Below, piece by piece: positions 1 through 5,656 of a DNA stretch of 6,162 nucleotides. The notes below the pieces were generated by a model. The model searched no databases. It was not told where the DNA came from and saw nothing but the letters and a program-made list of their open reading frames with translations. Position 1 is the stretch's first letter. The number at the start of each line of letters is the position of its first letter. A program made the position numbers and the translations under genes. Origin of the DNA: Pseudomonadales bacterium (lineage in GTDB: Bacteria; Pseudomonadota; Gammaproteobacteria; Pseudomonadales; Azotimanducaceae); NCBI GenBank assembly GCA_022448765.1, contig JAKUTI010000168.1:1-6162 (forward strand), read 5' to 3'.

Positions 1-249
1 CTCTATCAGTGACCACTTGCTCACGAGCAATCCCCGCGCGAAAGAAGTCCTTTTGTCTCATCACGTCGGTCACGACATGAGGGAATACTTTTGATCTTGG
101 TGTCGCAAGCACATATTCGCGACGGCTCTTCAGCTCGGCTGCTAGCTGCAGATGCATTATCTAAAGTGGTCATCGAGTAAGCGAGATGCACATAACGTTA
201 GAAATCAGCGGTGGCGATAGCCATCCGCTGGATTGATTTGTTCGATGGT
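1..249. other. Left-edge region without a confident gene
   Basis: No gene can be assigned here with confidence. Two short open stretches run into the window edge. On the minus strand an ATG at 157-155, just after an in-frame TAG, opens a frame that reaches base 1 and reads MHLQLAAELKSRREYVLATP and onward; it has no ribosome binding site. On the plus strand a frame open from base 2 ends at TGA 92-94 with the residues SHHVGHDMREYF, and could be the tail of an upstream gene. They overlap in opposite orientation, so at most one is likely real, and neither shows a recognisable family motif. The rest of the region (about 190-245) holds the hairpin described separately. Confidence 0.3.
196..245 (-). 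repeat. Imperfect hairpin downstream of the phosphatase gene, attC-like in outline
   Basis: Bases 206-215 (CAGCGGTGGC) pair with 220-230 (GCCATCCGCTG) around a four-base GATA loop, with one bulged base in the longer arm. Outside this stem, read on the minus strand, an AAC (at 245-243 region) and AAAT on the left match ATTT and GTT on the right, separated by small unpaired segments. It follows the minus-strand phosphatase stop (250) directly, so a terminator is the simplest reading, although no T-run follows. The bulged stem with outer AAC/GTT boxes also resembles an integron attC recombination site, but the outer box GTTATGT departs from the GTTRRRY consensus at one position. This role is only suggested. 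Confidence 0.35.
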
Positions 250-972
250 TCAATTGAGTTTGTCGCGATGCTCTTCCCCGCCAGATAGATGAGAGACGTC
301 CCCATTAAGTTCGAGGATTGCATTTCCGTCCCCTCGATTTACCTTCGTCAACGCGCACAATCCAGATGAGATGTCGCGTTGATCTCCTAACAATCCCTGC
401 GCGAACCTGCCTACAGGGATACCATGGCTAACGACAAGAAAACTCGATCTGTACGCATCCGCCAAGTTAAGAGCGGCCTTGCGACAACGAGCTTTCAGTT
501 CCTCTATGGTTTCGGGAAACTTAGGGTAGATGATTGATTCGTATGTGTCGTCAATACGCGGGAAACGTCTGCGGCGTTCATCGAGTGGCACAAAGGTTGG
601 TGGCTCAGCAAACCATTTTGGATTCAGCCATTCGCAGACTCCATGCTCAATCTTTACGGAAAGATCCACAGCTTCCGCAATGTGGTGGGCCGTTTCAATG
701 GTTCGCAAGAAAGGCGAAGCAAAGATATGTTGAATCCCTTCCTCGCGAAGCCGAATTCCTGTTTCTTTTGCTTGGACGATGCCGTCATCTGCGAGATAAG
801 GGTCAGTCCCTTGCCACGATGGATCGACAAAATCTATCCGATTACCGTGTCGGCATATCCAGATGGCCCCGCATCCCACTATTCGTGATATGGTCTTCTT
901 AGAAATCTTATCTTCTTTCCATACATCAAGCGGTTTGCGGATGACCGGCCAGCGAAGCTGGTCCGTGTCCAT
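250..972 (-). CDS. Histidine phosphatase family protein (phosphoglycerate-mutase-like)
   Basis: This 240-residue protein belongs to the histidine phosphatase superfamily, branch 2-like proteins related to eukaryotic TFC7/UBASH3 phosphatases by the form of the active site. The catalytic RHG box is at residues 41-43 (CRHGNRID; His42 is the expected phospho-acceptor), the second arginine is in SPFLRTIETA (Arg90), an EWL motif follows at 114-116 with Glu114 as likely acid/base, and the second histidine is in VVSHG (His183). All core catalytic residues are present, so the enzyme is probably active; the substrate cannot be told from sequence. No signal peptide is seen, so it should be cytoplasmic. 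The start is uncertain: the ATG at 972 has no clear Shine-Dalgarno, and a GTG at 879-877 (Val32, preceded by a GAAGAAG stretch) would place the first beta strand closer to the N-terminus, as is usual. It stands alone, separated from the upstream gene by a strong hairpin. Confidence 0.9.
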   Translation of the reverse strand: MDTDQLRWPVIRKPLDVWKEDKISKKTISRIVGCGAIWICRHGNRIDFVDPSWQGTDPYLADDGIVQAKETGIRLREEGIQHIFASPFLRTIETAHHIAEAVDLSVKIEHGVCEWLNPKWFAEPPTFVPLDERRRRFPRIDDTYESIIYPKFPETIEELKARCRKAALNLADAYRSSFLVVSHGIPVGRFAQGLLGDQRDISSGLCALTKVNRGDGNAILELNGDVSHLSGGEEHRDKLN

Positions 973-995
973 CCGCTGGTTAGGATATACCAGTT

Positions 996-1039
996 ACCTT
1001 TTCCATGTCGAATGTGCATGAATTCGACATGGGAAAGGT
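996..1039. terminator. Strong 18-bp stem-loop, probable transcription terminator
   Basis: Bases 996-1013 (ACCTTTTCCATGTCGAAT) pair over all 18 positions with 1022-1039, with a single G-T wobble, around an eight-base loop (GTGCATGA). It sits 17 bases beyond the stop of the minus-strand propeller gene and just before the phosphatase gene on the same strand, which suits a terminator or an mRNA 3'-end stabiliser. There is no T-run after the stem in either direction, so it is not a textbook intrinsic terminator. The A/T-rich stem base (AAAGGT/ACCTTT) is the only partial substitute. The near-perfect symmetry could also serve as a protein-binding site. Confidence 0.6.
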
Positions 1040-1056
1040 TCAGGGGGCAAGGTCAC

Positions 1057-2619
1057 CTAACAGCTAAACGAATACAACTTCGCCCGCTCCAGATGAAAGC
1101 GAATGGAGATCAGCCGACCGATCGTTGGTTGGGCGTAGGCCGTGCCGAGATACTGCTTGGGTAGCTGCCGCCGCCCGTTCCACGACATCCGGCGCGACAG
1201 CTTGTTGCCGGTGAATGGGTCGGACTCGGCCAGTGTGAATCCGGGCACCGGTTTGCCGTCATGGTCGCGCAACTCGGCGCGGATCGATCCGCCGCGGGCG
1301 TCGGCATTGATCAGAAGTTGTCGGTTGGCCCAATACATGCGCTTGGTGTGCAGCACGCCGGCTCGGTGGACCGGGGTCACGGCCGCCCAGCGGTCGCGTT
1401 TGAGCTTGGCCAATCCGATGCCGGGCAGATTGGCCCGCCCGTCCGGTAGCGGAGCGCCCCAGCCGCCGGTGATCTTTGTGTAGCTCGTGCGGCCGCCCCG
1501 ATGGTCGGGGAAGAAGCTTCCATTGCCGGTGATGCTGCCGTGGTACATGATGAACACGTCATCGCCTACCTGCACGGGGTTGTGGGCAAAGACGTTCATC
1601 TCGTCCCACTGACCGCGCTGGCCGGCGGGGATGAAGGGGTCGCGCCCCAGCGGCCGGGTCCAGGCGCGGGCATCGCGACTGAAGGCGAGCTGTGGCTCCT
1701 TCTTATTTCCTTCGTGAGGCCGAAAGTCGACGACCAGTCCCACGTACCCGCCGGGCACCTTCTGTGCCACCATATGGTTGAACTGGCATTCGGGCGGATC
1801 GTCGTCGTCCGGGGTCAGGATCTCCTGCGGAAAGGGGATCCGGTCCAGGTCATCGGTGAAGCTGACCCCAATGGTCCGAAACTTGTTACGGGTGCGGGCC
1901 TGGTTCCAGATGATCCATTGACGCAGCTCGGGGTCGTAGCCGTGGGCCATCATATTGTCGGTGCAGAGGGTGTTGCTCATCCCGTGACGCGATCGACGTT
2001 TCCACCGGAATCCATCGGGCGAGCCGTAGACGAAGAACCCGCAGGTGATGGGTACGTCGCTCTTGCTTTTCTTTTTCAGTTGGTACCCGTTGCTACCGCA
2101 CCAGTACTGCGGCTTCATGCCGCGTGGCGTGCGGATCCGGGCCATGCCCATGGCGAGGAAGCGGTCGCGATCTTTGCGATCCGGATTGGCAAAGACTCTT
2201 AGTCCGTCGCCCCCGAACGGCGGAAAGTCGACGAGGTTGTTGCGTTTCGAACCTTCCCAATCGACAACACCGAGTTTCGGTTTGCGCCAATGTCGGCAAT
2301 CTTCCGAAACCGCGTAGGCTGGACGCTCGTGCCACCGCAGCTCCGGGTGCTGATCATGAAAATTTGGGTCGTTGCAGTGGTACCAGAGCTTGAAGAGCTT
2401 TTCACGTTCATCGTAGATCAATCCGCTGTGACTCCAGACATACTGCCCTTCCCACGGATGCTCCGGTTTGATGATCGGCCCCGGCATCTTCGTAGGCACG
2501 CCAGCCACGCGCCGAACGCGATCCATTTTCGCCACGTATAGATCGTCGATCAAAAGGTAGGTGGCCGGCGGATAGAAACCCGTTTCGACGTGGTTTTTGC
2601 GCCAATGCTTGATATTCAT
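1057..2619 (-). CDS. GH32-like five-bladed beta-propeller protein (putative glycoside hydrolase)
   Basis: The predicted 520-residue product resembles the planctomycete proteins annotated as glycosyl hydrolase family 32 N-terminal/GH43-like. Repeated propeller-blade motifs of the SxDxxxW type are visible: AVSEDCRHW (103-111), YGSPDGFRW (198-206) and FSRDARAW (313-320), as well as WSHSGLIYDE (62-71) and a DEMNVFAHNPV stretch (339-349). The C-terminal part (about 436-520) begins LLINADARGGSIRAEL and ends RFHLERAKLYSF, the closing module common in this group. Two chosen-start facts: the ATG at 2619 has an AAGGAG at 2636-2631 with 11 bases of spacing, whereas the open frame upstream to 2775 is Arg/Lys-rich, lacks a ribosome binding site and resembles no domain. 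No signal peptide is seen. A role in carbohydrate binding or hydrolysis is inferred from the family; the catalytic acids cannot be assigned confidently and the substrate is unknown. Confidence 0.85.
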   Translation of the reverse strand: MNIKHWRKNHVETGFYPPATYLLIDDLYVAKMDRVRRVAGVPTKMPGPIIKPEHPWEGQYVWSHSGLIYDEREKLFKLWYHCNDPNFHDQHPELRWHERPAYAVSEDCRHWRKPKLGVVDWEGSKRNNLVDFPPFGGDGLRVFANPDRKDRDRFLAMGMARIRTPRGMKPQYWCGSNGYQLKKKSKSDVPITCGFFVYGSPDGFRWKRRSRHGMSNTLCTDNMMAHGYDPELRQWIIWNQARTRNKFRTIGVSFTDDLDRIPFPQEILTPDDDDPPECQFNHMVAQKVPGGYVGLVVDFRPHEGNKKEPQLAFSRDARAWTRPLGRDPFIPAGQRGQWDEMNVFAHNPVQVGDDVFIMYHGSITGNGSFFPDHRGGRTSYTKITGGWGAPLPDGRANLPGIGLAKLKRDRWAAVTPVHRAGVLHTKRMYWANRQLLINADARGGSIRAELRDHDGKPVPGFTLAESDPFTGNKLSRRMSWNGRRQLPKQYLGTAYAQPTIGRLISIRFHLERAKLYSFSC

Positions 2620-2630
2620 TTTACGCCAAG

Positions 2631-2636
2631 CTCCTT
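2631..2636 (-). promoter_or_regulatory. Shine-Dalgarno that fixes the propeller gene start
   Basis: The minus strand reads AAGGAG here, 11 bases before the ATG at 2619-2617. It is the only good ribosome binding site near the N-terminus and argues for initiation at this ATG rather than at 2775 (52 residues upstream) or at the internal ATG between them. Confidence 0.65.
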
Positions 2637-2812
2637 GAACATCCTGTTCGCTTCGAGCGGGGGCAAGGTGCCGACCGATACTCAGCTTTCGCTTTCGAAG
2701 CCGTCGCATTTGAACTTGACCCGGCGGCGCCGGGCTCTTCGTGTCCCACTGTAACGGCCCACTCGCAGAATCCAAGCGATAATTCTTCCCTTTAGGTCTG
2801 ACGCGGGGCCAT

Positions 2813-2834
2813 CCAGTCGATTTCTGACGACTGG
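2813..2834. repeat. Perfect 7-bp inverted repeat (CCAGTCG / CGACTGG)
   Basis: CCAGTCG at 2813-2819 and CGACTGG at 2828-2834 flank an eight-base A/T-rich spacer. It lies about 195-215 bases upstream of the propeller gene start, where an operator or a leader hairpin would be reasonable. No second copy was seen in the window, so function is open. Confidence 0.35.
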
Positions 2835-3110
2835 CCGAGGGTTGAAGGCACGCGAAGGAGGTTTTGACGGGTGTTGAATCCCTTGCTTCATAGCCCTAAC
2901 GGATTTCCGAATAAGTCACGAGCCTCGACGCGGAAGCCCGACAATCGTCAGACTTTGTAGGAAACTCAAGGTACCTTCGAGTCCCCGGGTAGTTGCTCGT
3001 CGATTTCATTGGGTGGGTATGCGCCTTTCGGCGAGGCGTTGACCAGAGACGGAGACATCATGACCGTCGGGTAATCGGTATGAGCTTAGATAGATGGGCT
3101 TAGATCAGGC

Positions 3111-3956
3111 CTACGTCAGCTCCAGCAATCGCAACGTGTCCCGGTGGATCATGGCGTCGATCTCGTCAGGGTCCAGCCGGGGCAGGGCGGAGCCTTCGAG
3201 CATCCCGTTCAACCGGCTCAGGCCCTCGATGGAAGCATTGACCGTGGTGAACGGATAGTCCGACCCGAAAAGCAGTTTGTCCCACACGCCATATTCCTGA
3301 ACCAGCATGAGACTGTGGTACAACTGGAACGGTCGATAATGCAGCCCGCTGATATCGGCGTAGACGTTGGGATGTTTTCGGATGACGACCACACATTCCG
3401 GCTCGTAGGGAAGGCTCAGGTGCGCCATGATGATCTTGACGTGCGGGAAACGAATCGCCACCGGATCAAGTAGGCGCGGGAGCGTGCATGCCAACGGGGC
3501 CTGACTGATCACCGTGGTGCCCGTGTGCAGCAGCACGGGCAGGTGGTGCTGCTGCGCGTACAACCACAGTGGATCGAACCGCTCGTCATCGGGCGTGAAC
3601 CCAGCGTACATCGGCATCAACTTGATGCCGCGCAGCCCCAATGTCTCGTGGCCGTGGCGCAACTCACTTTCCCAGCCCGGCTGGGTGGGGTCCAGGCTGA
3701 GAAACCCGATCAATGTGTCACGATGGGCGGCCACGTAGTCGGCGACGTATTGGTCGTCCACCCACAGACCGCTGCGGCGGGCTTTTCCGCCAAATACCAC
3801 GGTTCGCGTATCGGGAGTCGCAGCAGCGGCGTAATCTTCGTAGCGAACAGTCAGATCAAGCTCAACGCCGGCACGGGCTCGCTTCATCTGGGCACGAAAA
3901 TCCGCGTCAAAGTGGTCCGGATAGCTCCAAGCGTGGCTGTGCACATCAGTGATCAT
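3111..3956 (-). CDS. Amidohydrolase family protein (PF04909, TIM-barrel metal-dependent hydrolase)
   Basis: This 281-residue protein is a complete member of the amidohydrolase-2 (PF04909) group, which includes decarboxylases and lactone hydrolases acting on aromatic or carbohydrate-derived acids. Metal and catalytic residues are visible in order: HSH in the first strand (His6, His8; TDVHSHAW), the lysine of RGIKLMP (Lys112), the histidine of VLLHTG (His144), the histidine of IIMAHLS (His179) and the aspartate of LFGSDYPF (Asp233). The end, HRDTLRLLEL, corresponds to the usual C-terminal helix. No signal peptide, so cytoplasmic. The ATG at 3956 directly precedes the ITDVHSH strand, as expected; a weak AAAGG lies about 13 bases before it. 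It follows the decayed signal-peptide gene by 16 bases on the same strand and was probably cotranscribed with it. The exact reaction cannot be deduced. Confidence 0.9.
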   Translation of the reverse strand: MITDVHSHAWSYPDHFDADFRAQMKRARAGVELDLTVRYEDYAAAATPDTRTVVFGGKARRSGLWVDDQYVADYVAAHRDTLIGFLSLDPTQPGWESELRHGHETLGLRGIKLMPMYAGFTPDDERFDPLWLYAQQHHLPVLLHTGTTVISQAPLACTLPRLLDPVAIRFPHVKIIMAHLSLPYEPECVVVIRKHPNVYADISGLHYRPFQLYHSLMLVQEYGVWDKLLFGSDYPFTTVNASIEGLSRLNGMLEGSALPRLDPDEIDAMIHRDTLRLLELT

Positions 3957-3972
3957 TGGGGATAGTCAGCCT

Positions 3973-4242
3973 TTAATCAGGGGTTATAGCTCCGCTGACG
4001 AAGCCATTTGAGCAGTTGGCGGGTGTAACGCAGGTAGGATGGTTTGGCGGCTTCATCGTTGACCATGATGTCGATACAGCCGGGGTGTCATGCGTGTCAA
4101 GCCGAGGATCGTGTACGGATGGTTTCGCACCCACTGATGCCCATGACCAAGTTGCCCCTGCCCCCCATGCCGGCGTGCTGATCGTGACGGACAAGGCCAG
4201 TACGAAGAACACGGCAATCGTTTGTAATGCTGGATGGTTCAT
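3973..4242 (-). pseudogene. Frameshifted remnant of a secreted protein gene (signal peptide plus short body)
   Basis: An uninterrupted 89-codon frame exists, starting with a good signal peptide (MNHPALQTIAVFFVLALSV then TISTPAWGA, cleavage near residue 27). After that point the frame-1 residues are Ser/Thr/Pro-rich and look like an out-of-frame reading. Skipping one base in the G6 run (plus-strand C6 at 4161-4166) gives HQWVRNHPYTILGLTRM, and skipping one more in a C4 run (plus-strand 4082-4085) gives DEAAKPSYLRYTRQLLKWL up to a TGA at 3979-3977. The joined reading, about 87 residues, looks much more like a real protein start, and it is then cut off just before the amidohydrolase. I therefore read it as a truncated, twice-frameshifted gene. 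An intact small secreted protein in frame 1, or sequencing errors in the homopolymers, remain possible. The family is not recognised. Confidence 0.5.
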
Positions 4243-4410
4243 TGTTAGCGGTCACTCTTGGATGTTTCCGGGGCAATCAACCAATACACGGAGATCATAC
4301 ATCGTCGAAAGTTTCTTGAGGCAAGAGTTTTAGGCCGTCCAATGGTGACAGAAATTATTGCTGCTGTAGGACCTCTTGGAAGTTCTGGATTTGTCGGCAC
4401 TTGCGAAGTA

Positions 4411-4462
4411 TAATGCCAGCTTCCCAAGCTGAATATTGAGGGTTTGAGTCCCTTCGCTCGCT
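4411..4462 (+). tRNA. Truncated tRNA-Gly(CCC), 3' portion only (att-site-like remnant)
   Basis: The sequence fits the 3' two-thirds of a bacterial tRNA-Gly with CCC anticodon. The anticodon arm is 4416-4432: stem CCAGC/GCTGA (four of five pairs) and a seven-base loop TTCCCAA with CCC at 4423-4425. The variable loop ATATT is 4433-4437. The T-arm is 4438-4454: stem GAGGG/CCCTT and loop TTTGAGT, one base off the TTCRANY consensus. The 3' acceptor strand CGCTCGC is 4455-4461, with discriminator T at 4462; the next bases are TGG, so CCA is not encoded. The required 5' acceptor GCGAGCG and a D-arm are absent within the preceding 100 bases; only AATG before the anticodon stem matches the usual sequence. 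GCGA at 4403-4406 could alternatively be the start of a copy with the D-arm deleted. It cannot make a functional tRNA. Confidence 0.75.
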
Positions 4463-4564
4463 TGGGATCATTGACTGTCGTTGCCTGTCGGACACTGCGG
4501 CAATATCTGAACTAACTATCGTGCATTTACCTGTAATATATGTAGCGAGAGTTCAACATGAAGC

Positions 4565-4572
4565 AAAAGGAG
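4565..4572 (+). promoter_or_regulatory. Shine-Dalgarno that fixes the dioxygenase start
   Basis: AAAAGGAG ends six bases before the ATG at 4579, an ideal spacing. The ATG at 4558 has no such motif before it, and the seven residues it would add (MKQKEIG) are simply the translated ribosome binding site. Confidence 0.8.
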
Positions 4573-4578
4573 ATTGGC

Positions 4579-5481
4579 ATGTCACAGCAGGAATATCGCT
4601 TAGCACCGAACGGCTTCACGGCCGAACAGTGGGAGCAATTCACGGCTGATGGGGTGATTGTGATCGAGGATGCCCTTTCTGACGAGGAGATAGACCGCTA
4701 TCTGCAAGCCATTGACCGGTACTGCGCTGCAGATGCGCAATACAACCCCACAAAGTTTTGTATGAGGGAAAATATCGTTCAAAGAGATCCGACTTTTGCA
4801 GAGTTGATCGATCACCCCCGGCACGTTGGCTATGGCTACGATATCTACGGTGAACTGCTCAAGCTGCACCTATCTCAAATCTTTATTCGCCCGACTGACG
4901 GTAATTATAATCATTGGCATCATGATGGCGCGCGTGCGGTGCCCTATGGCGTTTACGCCCCGGAATTACCACTCCAATTGAAGATCAGTTATTGGTTGAC
5001 CGATCTGCCGTCGACCAAGATGGGTAACTTCGTCTACCTACCGGGGAGCCATCGGTCACAACATTCCAAGTACTACCACACGCACGAAAGCGTGCCGGGC
5101 GAGAAGATCCTGTGTGTTCCCAAGGGTGCGATGACGGTGGCGAATTGCAATACATGGCATCGGGTGGAACCCAATGAGAGTGACGTGGTGCGGAAGAACA
5201 TCTTTCTGGCATACTGCCCTTCATGGGTCTGCGAGGGTGACCGGTACCAGTCTGACCCCAACTGGCTTAAGACGTTGAACCGGGAGCAGCGTATCATTAT
5301 GCGGAGCTACGCTAATCCCTATGCCCGCGCTAAGCCACCTGCCGAGGACTTCCCGCTATTTCTCGATCGTGATACTCGAAGCGACTCGGATCCTGACGCC
5401 GATATCCGAGTTCCATTGAAACAGCGTAAGCGTCTTACGATGCCCGAAAAAATGGGATTGGCCAGTGCGAGCACGCCGTAA
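4579..5481 (+). CDS. PhyH-family Fe(II)/2-oxoglutarate-dependent dioxygenase
   Basis: The product (300 residues from 4579) is a phytanoyl-CoA dioxygenase (PhyH, PF05721) family enzyme. The usual N-terminal phrase FTAEQWEQFTADGVIVIEDA (13-32) leads into the jelly-roll fold. The iron-binding HxD is in NHWHHDGA (His114, Asp116), the strand GNFVYLPGSH (149-158) precedes the distal part, and the third iron ligand is His194 in TWHRVEP, with Arg205 eleven residues later placed to bind 2-oxoglutarate. All cofactor residues are present, so an active hydroxylase is expected; the substrate is unknown, as this family is very diverse in planctomycetes and Poribacteria. It is cytoplasmic, with no signal peptide. 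The next gene on the strand is a sulfatase, suggesting a joint operon. Odd point: the C-terminus after MPEK (at an A6 run, 5447-5452) may be frameshifted, because a protein-like continuation exists in the +1 frame up to 5656. Confidence 0.9.
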   Translation: MSQQEYRLAPNGFTAEQWEQFTADGVIVIEDALSDEEIDRYLQAIDRYCAADAQYNPTKFCMRENIVQRDPTFAELIDHPRHVGYGYDIYGELLKLHLSQIFIRPTDGNYNHWHHDGARAVPYGVYAPELPLQLKISYWLTDLPSTKMGNFVYLPGSHRSQHSKYYHTHESVPGEKILCVPKGAMTVANCNTWHRVEPNESDVVRKNIFLAYCPSWVCEGDRYQSDPNWLKTLNREQRIIMRSYANPYARAKPPAEDFPLFLDRDTRSDSDPDADIRVPLKQRKRLTMPEKMGLASASTP

Positions 5482-5656
5482 ATGGGGTCGAGAGATACAA
5501 GCGTATCCGTCTATCGATCTCGGCGAGTTCGACAACCGATGGAGCGATCCTAGCTTTACTCCCAACAAGCTGGACCTGATGAAAAAGAGCTTTGGCACGT
5601 CGATGTTGATCGCCGCTGCACTGAAGCCCACGCGATGTCTAGACCCAACGTTCTAG
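5465..5656 (+). other. Protein-like frame bridging dioxygenase and sulfatase (frameshifted tail or small gene)
   Basis: This frame begins with a possible GTG at 5465, is open back to 5420, and ends at TAG 5654-5656, 22 bases inside the sulfatase gene. Its residues (EIQAYPSIDLGEFDNRW, LDLMKKSFGTSMLIAAALKP) look like genuine protein and its codons favour G/C in third position moderately. It is in the +1 frame relative to the dioxygenase. Dropping one A from the A6 run at 5447-5452 would join them as MPEKWDWPVRARRKWG and so on, giving a protein of roughly 360 residues that overlaps the sulfatase start in the manner of a coupled operon. No ribosome binding site precedes the GTG. It could be a real C-terminal extension interrupted by a mutation or sequencing error, a slippage product, or chance. 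No family recognised. Confidence 0.4.

Larger units (their letters stand above)
2620..3110. other. Intergenic region: 5' leader of the propeller gene and spacer after the amidohydrolase
   Basis: Apart from the ribosome binding site, no gene is supported here. Bases 2620-2775 are open in frame with the propeller gene but are probably untranslated leader. The region contains three small inverted repeats: CCCGGC/GCCGGG at 2720-2725 and 2729-2734; the perfect 7-bp pair 2813-2819/2828-2834 listed separately; and CGCC/GGCG at 3022-3033, some 80 bases past the amidohydrolase stop on its strand, a weak terminator candidate. No convincing sigma-70 promoter was found for the propeller gene. A 69-codon minus-strand frame (2682-2891) is Arg-rich and featureless and is not taken as a gene. 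Confidence 0.5.
4243..4578. other. Divergent intergenic region holding the tRNA remnant
   Basis: This stretch separates the minus-strand block from the plus-strand dioxygenase. Its main content is the tRNA-Gly 3' remnant (about 4411-4462). Left of it, a plus-strand frame without ATG start is open from 4249 to a TAA at 4411-4413 and reads protein-like (for example RKFLEARVLGRPMVTEIIAA); it may be a gene scrap ending exactly where the tRNA sequence begins. An opposing minus-strand 60-codon frame (4245-4427) looks spurious. Right of the remnant, TAATAT at 4534-4539 is a possible -10 box for the dioxygenase gene, but no good -35 element stands 17 bases before it. Confidence 0.45.

Noticed and set aside
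1501..2202. Plus-strand 233-codon open frame
   Set aside because: Lies antisense inside the propeller gene, which has clear blade motifs and a ribosome binding site. The antisense product has no motif and is a by-product of GC-rich codon use.
2682..2891. Minus-strand 69-codon frame upstream of the propeller gene
   Set aside because: Arg-rich, overlaps the leader in another frame, and shows no domain or start signal.
2964..2990. TTCGAGTCCCC resembling a tRNA T-loop
   Set aside because: The flanking bases do not form a 5-bp T-stem, and no anticodon arm or acceptor strand is found at the right distance.
3525..3965. Plus-strand 146-codon frame
   Set aside because: Antisense to the amidohydrolase, whose catalytic residues are all in place.
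4016..4333. Plus-strand 105-codon frame
   Set aside because: Mirror of the decayed signal-peptide gene; no ribosome binding site or recognisable domain, and it crosses into the intergenic region.
4245..4427. Minus-strand 60-codon frame
   Set aside because: Starts within the tRNA remnant, antisense to it, with unremarkable composition and no ribosome binding site.
4469..4540. TTGACT at about 4470 as -35 for a dioxygenase promoter
   Set aside because: No acceptable -10 box lies 16-18 bases after it, and the TAATAT at 4534 is far too distant to pair with it.
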